Positions 1-9,194 of a DNA stretch of 64,000 bases are shown here, piece by piece. The position numbers and the translations under genes are program-made. The DNA comes from Planctomycetota bacterium (GTDB lineage: Bacteria > Planctomycetota > UBA8742 > UBA2392): NCBI GenBank assembly GCA_016722065.1, contig JADKGX010000001.1, positions 2,604,001-2,668,000 of the forward strand, given 5' to 3'. How positions within the stretch are numbered: the first letter of the stretch is position 1; each line of letters starts with the position of its first letter. Under the pieces are notes generated by a model. It was not told the origin of the DNA and made no database searches. It was given only the letters and a program-made list of their open reading frames with translations.

Positions 1-586
1 CGGCCCGGCGCGGCAAGCGCAGCTTGCCCAGCACTTCAATGCGGCTGGAAACCAGCAGGCGCGTTTCCGGGGGCGCGTACAATTTCACATAGCCCGAGGC
101 GGCTTGCCCCTGATCGGGTAGTTCGTCCACGGCCAGCAGCCAGGTTTCGTTGCGGCGCGGGTCGGCGCCAACAGGGAACCCGTCCTGCGGCTCGGGTGCC
201 TCAGGGTACTCAAAGGCTGCCGGGTCGCGGCGCAGGTAGCTGCCGCCTTCAACCACCACACCACGGATTCGAATCAGGTCCACTTCGCCCGGATACGACA
301 CTGCAAGGCTGTCTTTTGCCGGTTGCGCACGCCAGCCAGCCCAGGCCGCAAACAGGCACACCAGCGAAAGCCCGGCTGCCAGCCCGGCCATCGGGCGCTT
401 ACGCAGCGGCGAAAAGGCGGCCATGGCCAGCAGCGTGCAGCCCAAAGCGGCCAGTGCGGCCTGCCACAGACCCCCAAAGACAAGCCAGTGCGGCAGTGAA
501 CAGCCAGTCACGGCGGCAACGCCGGCCAGCAGTGCTGGCCGCCGCTGGGGATAGAGCTGATTTTCCCAAGGCAGATTCTCAGGCAT
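1..586 (-). CDS. ComEC/Rec2-like competence protein, N-terminal part (runs off window)
   Basis: The minus-strand frame opens at an ATG at 586-584 and stays open to base 1, giving 195 codons of a longer gene. The visible part has two hydrophobic segments (about residues 21-75, with small charged breaks), then a soluble stretch with the pattern seen in the DUF4131 N-terminal domain of ComEC: a strand around VDLIRIRGVVVEGG, later YVKLYAPPETRLL, then a final SRIEVLGKLRLPRRA. In that family this domain precedes the membrane channel that carries DNA into the cytoplasm during transformation. Only the N-terminus is visible, so the channel and the metallo-beta-lactamase domain cannot be checked. It is divergent from the ChaN-domain gene, with an 82-bp shared upstream region. 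Confidence 0.68.
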   Translation of the reverse strand, partial: MPENLPWENQLYPQRRPALLAGVAAVTGCSLPHWLVFGGLWQAALAALGCTLLAMAAFSPLRKRPMAGLAAGLSLVCLFAAWAGWRAQPAKDSLAVSYPGEVDLIRIRGVVVEGGSYLRRDPAAFEYPEAPEPQDGFPVGADPRRNETWLLAVDELPDQGQAASGYVKLYAPPETRLLVSSRIEVLGKLRLPRRA

Positions 587-668
587 GGCCCGACTTTATA
601 GTCTGGCGCCATCGGCTTGCAGCTTGAGAATAGTCCGATCACGGCTAACACGGCAGCAGGAGAATCCC

Positions 669-2171
669 ATGCGCAAGTTCGCCAGCTTTGCGGCATTCAT
701 GATCGTGACAGCTTTGCCTGTGCTTGCGCTTGCGCAGGCGGGCAAGACCGAATCCGGCACTGAAAAGTTGACTACTGGCGTGATGTGGCATTTGCGCGCC
801 ACAGACTACACGCGCGAGTTGTGGATTGGCTTTGAATCCGCCAGCGCCCCGACCGCCGATTTGCTCAATGGGCTGGCGGGCGGGTGCAATGACCAGGTTT
901 CCGTAGCCGTGGTTGCCTTGCCTTCGGACCCGGCAGGTGCCCGCCTGAGCCAGCAGGAATCGGAGACGCTGGCCGTGGTGACCAGTCGTCAGGCCGTGCA
1001 AGCCGTGCTGGACAAGTTGCAACTGCGATCGCCCAAGGGGCTGCGCACGCCGACCGGCCAGCGCACGCGCATTGTGGCCGTTGGCGTAGCAGAAAGCTGC
1101 GTTACGGCGTTGCGTGTGGCATTGAGCCCCGAAAGCATGGTGGATTCGCTGCTGCTGGTCGACCCGCCGGTGGGGGACCTGCCCCAAATCGAAGCCAACG
1201 CGCGCGAACTGGGCGTAGACCTGCTGCTGCACCCGCGCTCAGACGCCGAGTTCAGCCGCGAATGCACCGACGCGATCGGGCGGCTTGGGCCCTGGGGAAA
1301 GTCCGCGCGCACCTTGCGCGGCCCGCGCCTGTATGCCGACCTGGGCCAGCGGCTGGCCTTTGCATTTCAGACGCTGCGCGGGTTTGCGCTGGAACTGCCA
1401 AGCCGCGAGGGAGAAACCTCGCTGCAAACGTGGCTGCGTGCGCGCAAGGATTCGCAGGTGGTCCACGTGGGCGAACTGCATGGCAACCCGGGCGCACACC
1501 GGCTGGAACTGGAAACACTGCGCGAGTTGATTCAGCAGGGCGGGCCGCTGGCGCTGTCGATGGAACAATTCGAGCGCGACGTGCAGCCCGTGCTGGATCA
1601 GTACCTGCGCGGCGAGATTGCTGAAGACGAGTTTCTCAAAACCTCGCGCCCCTGGCCCAACTACGCGGACTATCGGCCAATGATTGAGCTGTGCAAGGAA
1701 AAGAAGATTCCCGTCATTGCCGGCAATATTCCACGCCGTCTGGCCTCGCGCGTCTTCAAGGAAGGGACGGAAGTACTGGAGAAATTCACGGACGAAGAAA
1801 AGACCTGGTGTGCTCGCAAACTGGTCGCCAACGCCGGGCCTTACCGCGACAAGTTCTTTCGGCAGATGGGCGCTGACAGCGGCCACAATGAGAACATCGA
1901 GCGCATGTACAGCAGCCAGTGCATCAAGGACGACACCATGGCTGAAAGCATCGCCGATTGGCTGAAGCTGAACCCCAAGGGCCGCGTTGTGCACATCAAT
2001 GGGGCGTTTCACAGCGAGGCCGGTTTGGGTGTGCCCGAGAAACTGGGCGTGCTTGTTCCAGGTATCCGGCAATCCCTGCTGACCTGCGTGGACAGCGAGG
2101 CCGAAACCACGCCAAGGCCCATCGAGACCGAGACGATCGTCAAAGTGCCTTCGATGCGGCCGCAGCGATAG
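669..2171 (+). CDS. Secreted ChaN-type (DUF399) protein with N-terminal alpha/beta-hydrolase-like region
   Basis: 500 residues. The ATG at 669 has an AGGAG ribosome site 7 bases upstream and begins a clear signal peptide (MRKFASFAAFMIVTALPVLALA). The C-terminal half, from about residue 260, is a haem-binding-uptake/Tiki superfamily ChaN domain: VVHVGELHGNPGAH, a later LSMEQFERDVQ, and a conserved late His in VVHINGAFHSEAG. ChaN relatives bind haem or act as metal-dependent proteases; the activity here is not known. Residues about 30-230 look like a degenerate alpha/beta-hydrolase fold (VAVGVAESC in the nucleophile-elbow position, then LLLVDPP). It lies just upstream of glmM and may share its transcript. 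The outer envelope or periplasm is the expected location. Confidence 0.8.
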   Translation: MRKFASFAAFMIVTALPVLALAQAGKTESGTEKLTTGVMWHLRATDYTRELWIGFESASAPTADLLNGLAGGCNDQVSVAVVALPSDPAGARLSQQESETLAVVTSRQAVQAVLDKLQLRSPKGLRTPTGQRTRIVAVGVAESCVTALRVALSPESMVDSLLLVDPPVGDLPQIEANARELGVDLLLHPRSDAEFSRECTDAIGRLGPWGKSARTLRGPRLYADLGQRLAFAFQTLRGFALELPSREGETSLQTWLRARKDSQVVHVGELHGNPGAHRLELETLRELIQQGGPLALSMEQFERDVQPVLDQYLRGEIAEDEFLKTSRPWPNYADYRPMIELCKEKKIPVIAGNIPRRLASRVFKEGTEVLEKFTDEEKTWCARKLVANAGPYRDKFFRQMGADSGHNENIERMYSSQCIKDDTMAESIADWLKLNPKGRVVHINGAFHSEAGLGVPEKLGVLVPGIRQSLLTCVDSEAETTPRPIETETIVKVPSMRPQR

Positions 2172-2187
2172 GACGCGCGGCTTGACC

Positions 2188-3903
2188 ATGGCGCCTCAAG
2201 CTCGCAAACTCGGTCAGTTCACGGAGAATCCCTTGGCCCGCAAGGCAAACAAGACGGTCGCAAAGCAGGCGTCGAAGAAGGTCGCGAAAGAGTCCGCCAA
2301 AAGGGCCGGCAAAGACGCGGCCAAGAAGGTTGCAAAGCAGGCAGCAGCAAAGCGACCTGCGCCAAAGGTGGCGTCAAAGGCGGCGCGAAAAGCAACCGCC
2401 CCGTCAGCGGCCACAAAGGGCACGGCCAAGTCCCAGCCAGCAGCAAGGCTGTTCGGCACCGACGGCGTGCGCGACGTCGCCGGCCGCGGCAGCCTTACAC
2501 CCGAGAACATTCTCGCGCTTGGCCGCGCCTTGGGCCGCCACCTGGCAGATACAAGCCTGGAAGATCGCCGCCCGCAGGTGCTGGTCGGTGTGGATCCGCG
2601 CCCGAGCGCAGACCTGGTGGGAACCACATTGGCAGCCGGTCTAGTGGCCGAAAACTGCGATGTGCACTGGCCGGGCATGATGAGCACGCCCGAGGTAGCC
2701 TTTCTTACCGGGCATGGCCCCTTTGCTGCGGGTGTCAGCATTACCGCAAGCCACAATCCGTCGATTGACAACGGCATCAAGATGTTCGGCAGTGACGGGC
2801 GCAAGCTGCCCGAGAACATTGAGCGAAAGCTGGAGCGCCAGGTCGCCAGCGGCGAGGCCAGCGGCCCCGCCCACCCGCGCGGCATGCGCTTTGGCTGGCT
2901 GCAACTGGGGCGCGAGCGCAACTACGAAGACTTCATCGTAAAGACCTTCCGCAAGAGTTTCGTCAGCCTCAAGAAGCGCCGTATCAGCGTGGTGTTTGAC
3001 ATGGCCTACGGCGCGCGCAGCATTGACCTTCAGGTTCTCAGCCTGCTGGCGCACAGCTTGGCCTTTGGCAAGACTGTGCCTGAATACCGCGTGGGCAGCG
3101 CCCTTCAGGCCGGGGGCGAAGCCGCCAATAACGCGCTGGATATCTTCTTCATGAATGCCGCTTCACCCAGCCAGCCCGAGACGCACCACCTGATCAACGT
3201 GGAATGTGGCAGTCTTCACCCCCAGGGCTGCGCACGCGCCGTGCGCGAACTGGGTGCAGACCTTGGCGTCTGCTTTGACGGCGATGGCGACCGCTGCCTG
3301 CTGATAGATGAAACCGGCGCCGTGCGTGATGGCGATTTCATTCTGGCCCTGCTGGCCGCCGACATGAAGGCGCGCGGCATGCTCAAGAACAACACTGTGG
3401 TCACCACGACTATGGCCAACCTGGGGCTTGAGCACGCCCTGCACCAGGCCGGGATACAACTGGTGCGCACGGATGTTGGTGACCGCAACGTCTCTGATGC
3501 CATGGCCAAACACGGCGCCGTGCTGGGTGGGGAACAAAGTGGTCACGTGATCTTGACCGACGAGGGCCACGTGGCCGGCGACGGCCTGTACACGGCTTTG
3601 CGGGTCATTGAGGTCATGCTGGATGGCACGGCGTCCTTGAGCAAGCTTTGCGGCGTGATGCGCAAGTTTCCGCAGACGATTGTCAATGTGCCCGCGCCGC
3701 GCAAACCAGCGCTGGAATCCCTGGCAGCTCTTTCGGTGCAGTTGGCCAAGGCCGATTCCGAATTGGCAGGCAAGGGCCGGGTCAACGTGCGTTACTCGGG
3801 TACGGAACCATTGCTGCGCATCATGGTGGAAGCGCAGGACGACGCGACCGTCAAACGCGTGTCCAAGGCCTTGGCCGCAGCGGCATCCAAGGACCTGGGT
3901 TAG
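2188..3903 (+). CDS. glmM: Phosphoglucosamine mutase with Lys/Ala-rich N-terminal extension
   Basis: Converts glucosamine-6-phosphate to glucosamine-1-phosphate for UDP-GlcNAc and peptidoglycan. About 571 residues against about 445 in typical GlmM. The catalytic core starts at about residue 86 (RLFGTDGVRD) and has the phospho-serine loop ITASHNP (about 185), the Mg-binding DGDGDR (about 364), GEQSGH and the phosphate-binding RYSGTEP (about 535). The extra N-terminus is a run of Lys, Ala, Arg and Ser resembling histone H1 tails, unusual for this enzyme. Start choice: ATG at 2188 is used. A TTG at 2233 has the better ribosome site (CGGAGAATCCC, close to the one before the ChaN gene) and would still keep most of the basic tail. 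Followed 27 bases later by tsaB. Confidence 0.93.
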   Translation: MAPQARKLGQFTENPLARKANKTVAKQASKKVAKESAKRAGKDAAKKVAKQAAAKRPAPKVASKAARKATAPSAATKGTAKSQPAARLFGTDGVRDVAGRGSLTPENILALGRALGRHLADTSLEDRRPQVLVGVDPRPSADLVGTTLAAGLVAENCDVHWPGMMSTPEVAFLTGHGPFAAGVSITASHNPSIDNGIKMFGSDGRKLPENIERKLERQVASGEASGPAHPRGMRFGWLQLGRERNYEDFIVKTFRKSFVSLKKRRISVVFDMAYGARSIDLQVLSLLAHSLAFGKTVPEYRVGSALQAGGEAANNALDIFFMNAASPSQPETHHLINVECGSLHPQGCARAVRELGADLGVCFDGDGDRCLLIDETGAVRDGDFILALLAADMKARGMLKNNTVVTTTMANLGLEHALHQAGIQLVRTDVGDRNVSDAMAKHGAVLGGEQSGHVILTDEGHVAGDGLYTALRVIEVMLDGTASLSKLCGVMRKFPQTIVNVPAPRKPALESLAALSVQLAKADSELAGKGRVNVRYSGTEPLLRIMVEAQDDATVKRVSKALAAAASKDLG

Positions 3904-3929
3904 GCTGCGCCCGCGCCCGACAAGCGAAA

Positions 3930-4691
3930 ATGAACGGCATCATCCTGGCAATCGAATCATCAGGCGACGGCGGTGGTGCTGCCGTCTTGAGCGATGGCGC
4001 GATTCTGTCCGAGGTCGCCGTGCCCGCGCCGCGCACCCATGGCTCGCAACTCATGGTCTGTGTGGACCGCGCCTGCACCCAGGCCAAGATCGCGCGTGCA
4101 CGCATTGATGTCGTGGCCGTCAACTGCGGCCCCGGCAGCTACACCGGCCTGCGCATTGGGCTGGCGATTGCGGCGGGGCTTGGCCATGGGCTGGATCGTC
4201 CGGTTGTGGGAGTTCCGTGTTTTGAAGCCATGGCCCTGCAGTTTGCGCTGCAAAGCGGCCCCGGCCCGGAAACTGAAACCGAGCTTTGGCCGGTTCTGGA
4301 CGCCCGCCGCGAAGAAGTCATGACCGCGCGTTTCACCTGGCACAAAGACCAACTGGTGCGTGCGGGGCAGGACCTGCTGACGGCGCCTGAGCAACTGGCC
4401 GAAATGGCCGCCCATGGTGCGATGGTGTTTGGAAGCGGTCTTCCGGCCTATCCGGGCCGCTGGGACCAAGCCCGCCTGAAGGTGAATGCAGGCGAGTTCG
4501 TGCTGGGCGCGGGTTCTTTGGGCTTGGCCGCGCACCTGCAATTGGCGTCGGTGCGCGACGCCTCGTTGCTTGCGCGAGCGCCGGTGCTGCCGCGATATTT
4601 CCGGCAGGTGACGGCCAAGACGATTGCCGAAAGAGCCGGAGAACCTGATTCCAGGGACGTCACGGACCGCGTCAAAGAACAAGGGTCATAG
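3930..4691 (+). CDS. tsaB: tRNA threonylcarbamoyladenosine biosynthesis protein TsaB
   Basis: 253 residues, an ASKHA-fold partner of TsaD in making t6A37 of ANN-decoding tRNAs. The N-terminus reads IILAIESSGDGGG and the family signature NCGPGSYTGLRIG lies at about residues 65-78, followed by a hydrophobic helix and VVGVPCFEAMALQ. The ATG at 3930 was chosen because homology to the family begins there; the frame is open upstream within glmM but that stretch is shadow. Ribosome site is weak. It sits downstream of glmM in the same direction; tsaD and tsaE are not in the window. Confidence 0.92.
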   Translation: MNGIILAIESSGDGGGAAVLSDGAILSEVAVPAPRTHGSQLMVCVDRACTQAKIARARIDVVAVNCGPGSYTGLRIGLAIAAGLGHGLDRPVVGVPCFEAMALQFALQSGPGPETETELWPVLDARREEVMTARFTWHKDQLVRAGQDLLTAPEQLAEMAAHGAMVFGSGLPAYPGRWDQARLKVNAGEFVLGAGSLGLAAHLQLASVRDASLLARAPVLPRYFRQVTAKTIAERAGEPDSRDVTDRVKEQGS

Positions 4692-4803
4692 CAAGATCCA
4701 AAGCGCGCCTTGCGCTTACCCACCGTGGCCTGCCGTAACTGCACCCTCTGTTGTTCCCGCGCGCGCTGGCGCATAGACTCGCCGCCCTGACCAAGGAGCT
4801 ACC

Positions 4804-6255
4804 ATGGCATTGATCGAAGCCCCGAAGAATTTTCCCACTCGGCTGTACATCAATGGCGAGTTCGTTGACGCCGCCGATGGCCGCACCTTTGATTCCATCA
4901 ACCCCTCCAATGAACAGGTGATTGCCAAGGTCGCCATGGCCGGTCGCAAGGACCTGGACCACGCCATGGAATCCGCCCGCAAAGCGATGGGTGCCTGGGC
5001 TTCGCTGGCTCCGGCCAAGCGCTCCAGCCTGCTTTGGAAGGTCGGCGACGAGATCATGAAGCGCCGCCAGGAGTTTGCCGCGCTGGAAGCCATGGATTCC
5101 GGCAAGCCCTACAACGAGTGCTTCAACATTGACGTGCCGATGACGGCCGATCACTTCAAGTACTTCGCGGGAGTGCTGCGCAGCCTGCAGGGCGAAACGA
5201 TACCGGTCAACGACGGCCTGTTTGTCTACACGCTGCGCGAGCCCCTGGGCATTGTCGCGGGCATTACGCCCTGGAACTTTCCCATGATGATGGCCGCGCG
5301 CAAAGTTGCGCCAGCGCTGGCGGCAGGCAACGCGATCATTCTCAAGCCGGCCAATCCCACGCCCCTGACAGCTGCGCTGATGGCCGAGTGCATTCATGCC
5401 GCAGGCATTCCGGCGGGCGTGTTTGCGCTGCTCAATGGCAAAGGCAGCGAGGTCGGCCAGATGATTGTTGAGCATCCTGAAATCGCCGCCATCAGCTTCA
5501 CGGGCAGCACCGAAGTCGGTGTGCGCATGGTGCGCGATGCCGCGCCCACACTCAAGAAACTGACCATGGAACTTGGCGGCAAGAGTCCCAACGTTGTGTT
5601 TGCCGACGCAGACCTGGAAACTGCCATCAAGGGCGCCCAGGCCGCGATCTTTTACAACAAGGGCGAAGTCTGCACCGCAGGCTCGCGCCTGTTTGTCGAG
5701 GCCAAAGTCCACGACGAAGTGGTCGAAAAACTGGCCGCGCGTGCTGGCAAGATGGTGGGCAGCGACCCGCTGGACGATACCTGCCGCTGGGGCCCCCAGA
5801 ACAACAAGGGCCAGTTCGACACCACCATGAAGTACATCGAAAGCGGAAAGAAGGAGGGCGCAAGACTGGTGGCTGGAGGCGAACGCATGGGCGACAAAGG
5901 CTATTACGTCAAGCCCACGGTGTTTGCCGACGTGAAGCCCGAGATGACCATCGCCCGCGAGGAAATTTTCGGCCCGGTGCTGGCCGTGCAGAAGTTTGAG
6001 GCCTTTGAGGAATTGGTCGAGAAAGCCAACAGCAGCGTCTACGGGCTTGCCGCCGGCGTGTGGACCAAAGATGTCAGCAAGGCACACCGTTATGCCAAGT
6101 CCATCAAGGCCGGGGCGGTGTGGGTGAACTGCTACAACTGGTATGACAGCGCCGTGCCCTACGGCGGTTACAAGCAAAGCGGTTACGGCCGCGAAATGGG
6201 CCTGCAAGCCCTGCACGCCCTGACCCAGACCAAGAGCGTATGGGTGCAACTGTAA
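4804..6255 (+). CDS. NAD(P)-dependent aldehyde dehydrogenase (betaine-aldehyde dehydrogenase-like)
   Basis: 483 residues, full length for the ALDH superfamily. Oxidises an aldehyde to the acid with NAD(P). Visible landmarks: the WNFPMMMA cofactor loop with KPA (about residues 175-195), the general-base Glu in MELGGKSP (about 255), the catalytic Cys in GEVCTAGSR (about 289), and EEIFGPVLAV near residue 397. Closest in pattern to betaine or gamma-aminobutyraldehyde dehydrogenases, but the substrate cannot be set from sequence alone. ATG at 4804 has AAGGAG 6 bases upstream. It converges with the regulator ending at 6260, only 4 bases away. Confidence 0.93.
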   Translation: MALIEAPKNFPTRLYINGEFVDAADGRTFDSINPSNEQVIAKVAMAGRKDLDHAMESARKAMGAWASLAPAKRSSLLWKVGDEIMKRRQEFAALEAMDSGKPYNECFNIDVPMTADHFKYFAGVLRSLQGETIPVNDGLFVYTLREPLGIVAGITPWNFPMMMAARKVAPALAAGNAIILKPANPTPLTAALMAECIHAAGIPAGVFALLNGKGSEVGQMIVEHPEIAAISFTGSTEVGVRMVRDAAPTLKKLTMELGGKSPNVVFADADLETAIKGAQAAIFYNKGEVCTAGSRLFVEAKVHDEVVEKLAARAGKMVGSDPLDDTCRWGPQNNKGQFDTTMKYIESGKKEGARLVAGGERMGDKGYYVKPTVFADVKPEMTIAREEIFGPVLAVQKFEAFEELVEKANSSVYGLAAGVWTKDVSKAHRYAKSIKAGAVWVNCYNWYDSAVPYGGYKQSGYGREMGLQALHALTQTKSVWVQL

Positions 6256-6259
6256 ACGT

Positions 6260-7720
6260 TCACGCAACCAGGCCGCGTGCCCGGGCATACTCCGCAAAGG
6301 CTTCCGCCTTTTTTTCGAGGCGGCTGCGCCCGCTGGCCGTTGGCAAGTTGAGCACGTTGCGCCAGTGCATGCGACGCCAGTTGAAGTCGATGCTGTAACC
6401 TTTGCGCTTTTGGCGCCTTGTCGCCTCCGCGACTGCCAACGCTCTGCGTGCCTCGACCGGGAAACCGGCTAACCGCAGGAACTGCGTGCGGGTAACTTCC
6501 AGTGCAAAACGATTTTCGGGCGGCAGTTCCTTTTCCGGCGCCGTGGCGATAAAGAACTGGCTCAGTTCTTCCAGCAGGCCCTGGCGCTGGCCGCGCAACG
6601 CCTTGAGGTGAAGGCGGGCCAGGGGCGCCAGCGGGCTGATGGTTTCAGCCGGGCGGCGCAACTGATCGAAGCGCCGAACAATGCGCGCAACCGTGTCTGC
6701 ATCGGTTTCCCACAAAGTATAGAACAATACCTGGCTGAGTGATTTAGGATCGGCCTCACAGGCCGCAACGGCTGCTTCGAGACCTGCGGTTCCACCAAGA
6801 TACTCCAGCACTGCCCCGGTGGCCTTGTAGGCTGGCTGCCATTGGAGGTCCCGGGGACCGCGGCCCAGGATGGCACGGGCGCGCTGGGGCCGATCGAGGT
6901 CTTGCTCCAGTCTGGCCAGCGTCAGCATGGCGTAGTCATAGGCAGGTTTGCGGTCGGCAGAGGGGGTCAACGCCAGCACGGCGCGCACAAGGCGCCTGGC
7001 TGTCTGCATGCGAGCCTGCGACCGCAATGCATGGGCCAGGCGCACTCCCTGGGCCAAGGCGGGGGCATCCAGGTCCAGTCGTGTTCCCAGCAACCTGGTG
7101 AAGGCAGCAACCTCAAGATCCAAGGCCCGAGACTGATCACCCAGCAGGTATTCGTGGCTGGCCTCGATACGAAGAAACAGTTGCTGCAGGCGATCGTCGG
7201 GGCACAGCTTGGCAGCGGCCTGCGCGGCCTGACGCCACTGCACGGCAGTGGCGTCGTCGCGGCGCTCCAGCGTCCGCCCCCATGCCATCAGCAGGCTTTC
7301 GAAGGGCTCACGGGACTGTTCCGACAGCCGATCGCGTAGGCGTTCGTAGGTCTGCAGCGTGTCGGCAAGCTCCTTCAATCTGGATGCGCTGGCCCGCCCC
7401 GCCAGTGCGCCCAGTTTCAGGTGCGAAACCTGCTGCATGGCGCCTACCAGCGCCAGCAGGCTGGCCGCGCGCTGCCCCAGCTGGGCCGCCACGTCGCCTT
7501 GCCACAGCGGCCCTTCGCCGTGAAGCAACCACTGCGCATTGACGCCGCAGCTGCGAGCCACGCGGGCAACAAAGTCGGCGGGAATGCGATTGGTGCGCAG
7601 ATAGCGGCTGACAGTGGATGCCTGGTTGCCGGTGCGCCGTGCAATCTCCCGCACCGAAAACCGTGCAGCGACTTCGTGCAGACGCTGGCGCAGCGCTTTG
7701 TCGGAATCGAGGGCAGTCAT
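6260..7720 (-). CDS. Helix-turn-helix protein with long helical C-terminal region
   Basis: 486 residues. ATG at 7720 has a strong GGAGG site 5 bases upstream. Residues about 8-55 form a Cro/C1 or IclR-like helix-turn-helix (VREIARRTGNQASTVSRYLR, then RVARSCGVNAQWLLHGEGP). The rest is all-helical, rich in Leu, Ala, Arg and Glu, with TPR-like spacing, resembling the helical regions of LuxR/SARP-type regulators, but no named domain is evident. Likely a cytoplasmic transcription regulator. It is divergent from the surface protein at 7831 with a 110-bp shared upstream region, so it may control that gene or itself. Confidence 0.75.
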   Translation of the reverse strand: MTALDSDKALRQRLHEVAARFSVREIARRTGNQASTVSRYLRTNRIPADFVARVARSCGVNAQWLLHGEGPLWQGDVAAQLGQRAASLLALVGAMQQVSHLKLGALAGRASASRLKELADTLQTYERLRDRLSEQSREPFESLLMAWGRTLERRDDATAVQWRQAAQAAAKLCPDDRLQQLFLRIEASHEYLLGDQSRALDLEVAAFTRLLGTRLDLDAPALAQGVRLAHALRSQARMQTARRLVRAVLALTPSADRKPAYDYAMLTLARLEQDLDRPQRARAILGRGPRDLQWQPAYKATGAVLEYLGGTAGLEAAVAACEADPKSLSQVLFYTLWETDADTVARIVRRFDQLRRPAETISPLAPLARLHLKALRGQRQGLLEELSQFFIATAPEKELPPENRFALEVTRTQFLRLAGFPVEARRALAVAEATRRQKRKGYSIDFNWRRMHWRNVLNLPTASGRSRLEKKAEAFAEYARARGLVA

Positions 7721-7830
7721 GGCACCTCCGTTGCCAAACGGGAACACTTTAGTGGAGCCGACAGGCAACTGCCACGGTGGGCAGGATAGGCTTTGCGCAG
7801 TCGCCACACCCACAAACGGAGAACCCCGCC

Positions 7831-9102
7831 ATGCCCAAGACGTTGCTGCTTCTGAGCTTTGCCTGTGCCGTGTTTGCTGCCAGCGCTGCGTGCCAGCCCA
7901 ACCTGGACATTGCCTACAACGGCACGCCCGTGCCAAACGGCGGTACTGCCAACGTGGGCACTCAAGCCATCGGGGCCGCCAACCGGGTGTACTTCACATT
8001 CACGAATTCGGGTACCAGCACGTGCACCGTATCGGGTGGCGTGGCACAAAACAGCGTCAATTGCACGGCCAGTTCGGCCTATGTTCCTGGTGCAGTGGCA
8101 ACCAGCAGCCTGCTGAACGGCTTGTTCGAAGTTACCCCGGTATCGGCGGGGTCGTTCTCGGTGGACTGGGTGATCACGAGCAATGACCCGGTTGACGGCA
8201 GCTACACGATTCACGTTATGGGCACCGGCGCGGCACTGGCAGATGTGCGGTTGCGACTGGGTGCGACCGAATGTGCAACGGGGGTTCCCGGGACCTCTGT
8301 CAATGCTGGCATCGTGAACTCGGGCGCCAGTGCCAGCCTGACCTTCACAGTAGACAACAATGTGGTCGCCGGCTCACCCAACCTGCTGTTGACCAACGGG
8401 CCGGATTACGTGACAACCCAGGGCACCACCAACTGCGCCGTTTCGATCACCCAGCCGACATCCACTACCCTGGCACCTGCTGCAAGTACAAGTTTTCTGC
8501 TGCAATTGACACCGCCTGCAACAGGCTCTTTCAGCGCCAGTATGCGGCTGCATTCCAATGATCCTGACGAAGCGAATCTGGACTTCTTGATTACCGGCAA
8601 TTGCGTGACACCTGCCAACCCGGAAATCGGCCTTAGCCGCGGCGCTTCTCCGATTGCCAGTGGCGGCACCGACAGCGCAGGAGCCGCTTCCGCAGGTGTT
8701 GGCGTAACGTTTGTGTACACCGTCAGCAACACCGGCACCGACCCGTTGAGCTTTGGGGGTTCGCCCTGGGTTGTCTTGAGCGGCCAGACCAATTGCACCG
8801 CCACCCTTACCGGCACGGCGCTGACGCAGGTTCCCTTGGCCCCGGGCACTACCACTACGTTTGGCGTGATGGTAACGCCCACAGGCAGTGCGCCCTTCAG
8901 CGTGCAGGTTTCCATTCCTAACGACGACGCCAACGAGAACCCCTACATCTTCACCATTGCAGGCACGGCTGCTGCGCCGGGCGGTGGCGATACAGGCGGC
9001 AGGGACGACGAGGGTTGCAGTACGGCTGCGGGATCGTCGTGGTTCATGGCGCTGCCATTGCTGGCGCTGGGGGCACTGGTTCGCCGCCGTCGCAGGGCCT
9101 GA
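7831..9102 (+). CDS. Secreted choice-of-anchor D repeat protein with C-terminal sorting signal
   Basis: 423 residues. ATG at 7831 follows a GGAG site and begins a signal peptide (MPKTLLLLSFACAVFAASA). Three repeats of about 115 residues (roughly 22-130, 135-245 and 252-360) each have an Ig-like beta pattern with phrases such as FTFTNSGTSTC, FTVDNN and YTVSNTGTDPLSF, and SNDP/PNDD near each end, as in choice-of-anchor D (ASPM-SPD-2-Hydin type) domains. After a Gly/Asp-rich linker comes a GC dipeptide, a hydrophobic helix and RRRRRA. That layout matches tripartite C-terminal sorting signals (Synerg-CTERM/MYXO-CTERM-like). Predicted to be sorted to the cell surface; ligand unknown. Confidence 0.82.
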   Translation: MPKTLLLLSFACAVFAASAACQPNLDIAYNGTPVPNGGTANVGTQAIGAANRVYFTFTNSGTSTCTVSGGVAQNSVNCTASSAYVPGAVATSSLLNGLFEVTPVSAGSFSVDWVITSNDPVDGSYTIHVMGTGAALADVRLRLGATECATGVPGTSVNAGIVNSGASASLTFTVDNNVVAGSPNLLLTNGPDYVTTQGTTNCAVSITQPTSTTLAPAASTSFLLQLTPPATGSFSASMRLHSNDPDEANLDFLITGNCVTPANPEIGLSRGASPIASGGTDSAGAASAGVGVTFVYTVSNTGTDPLSFGGSPWVVLSGQTNCTATLTGTALTQVPLAPGTTTTFGVMVTPTGSAPFSVQVSIPNDDANENPYIFTIAGTAAAPGGGDTGGRDDEGCSTAAGSSWFMALPLLALGALVRRRRRA

Positions 9103-9194
9103 CGCGATCGTGGCAAGCGGGCGGGGTGTCCGACCTGCCCGCTTGCCCGGCCAGTCCGGATGCCACGACCAAGAAGAAACCTATACTTTGCAGC

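Noticed and set aside
4672..6297. A 541-codon open frame opposite the aldehyde dehydrogenase gene
   Set aside because: Antisense shadow of a well-conserved enzyme gene.
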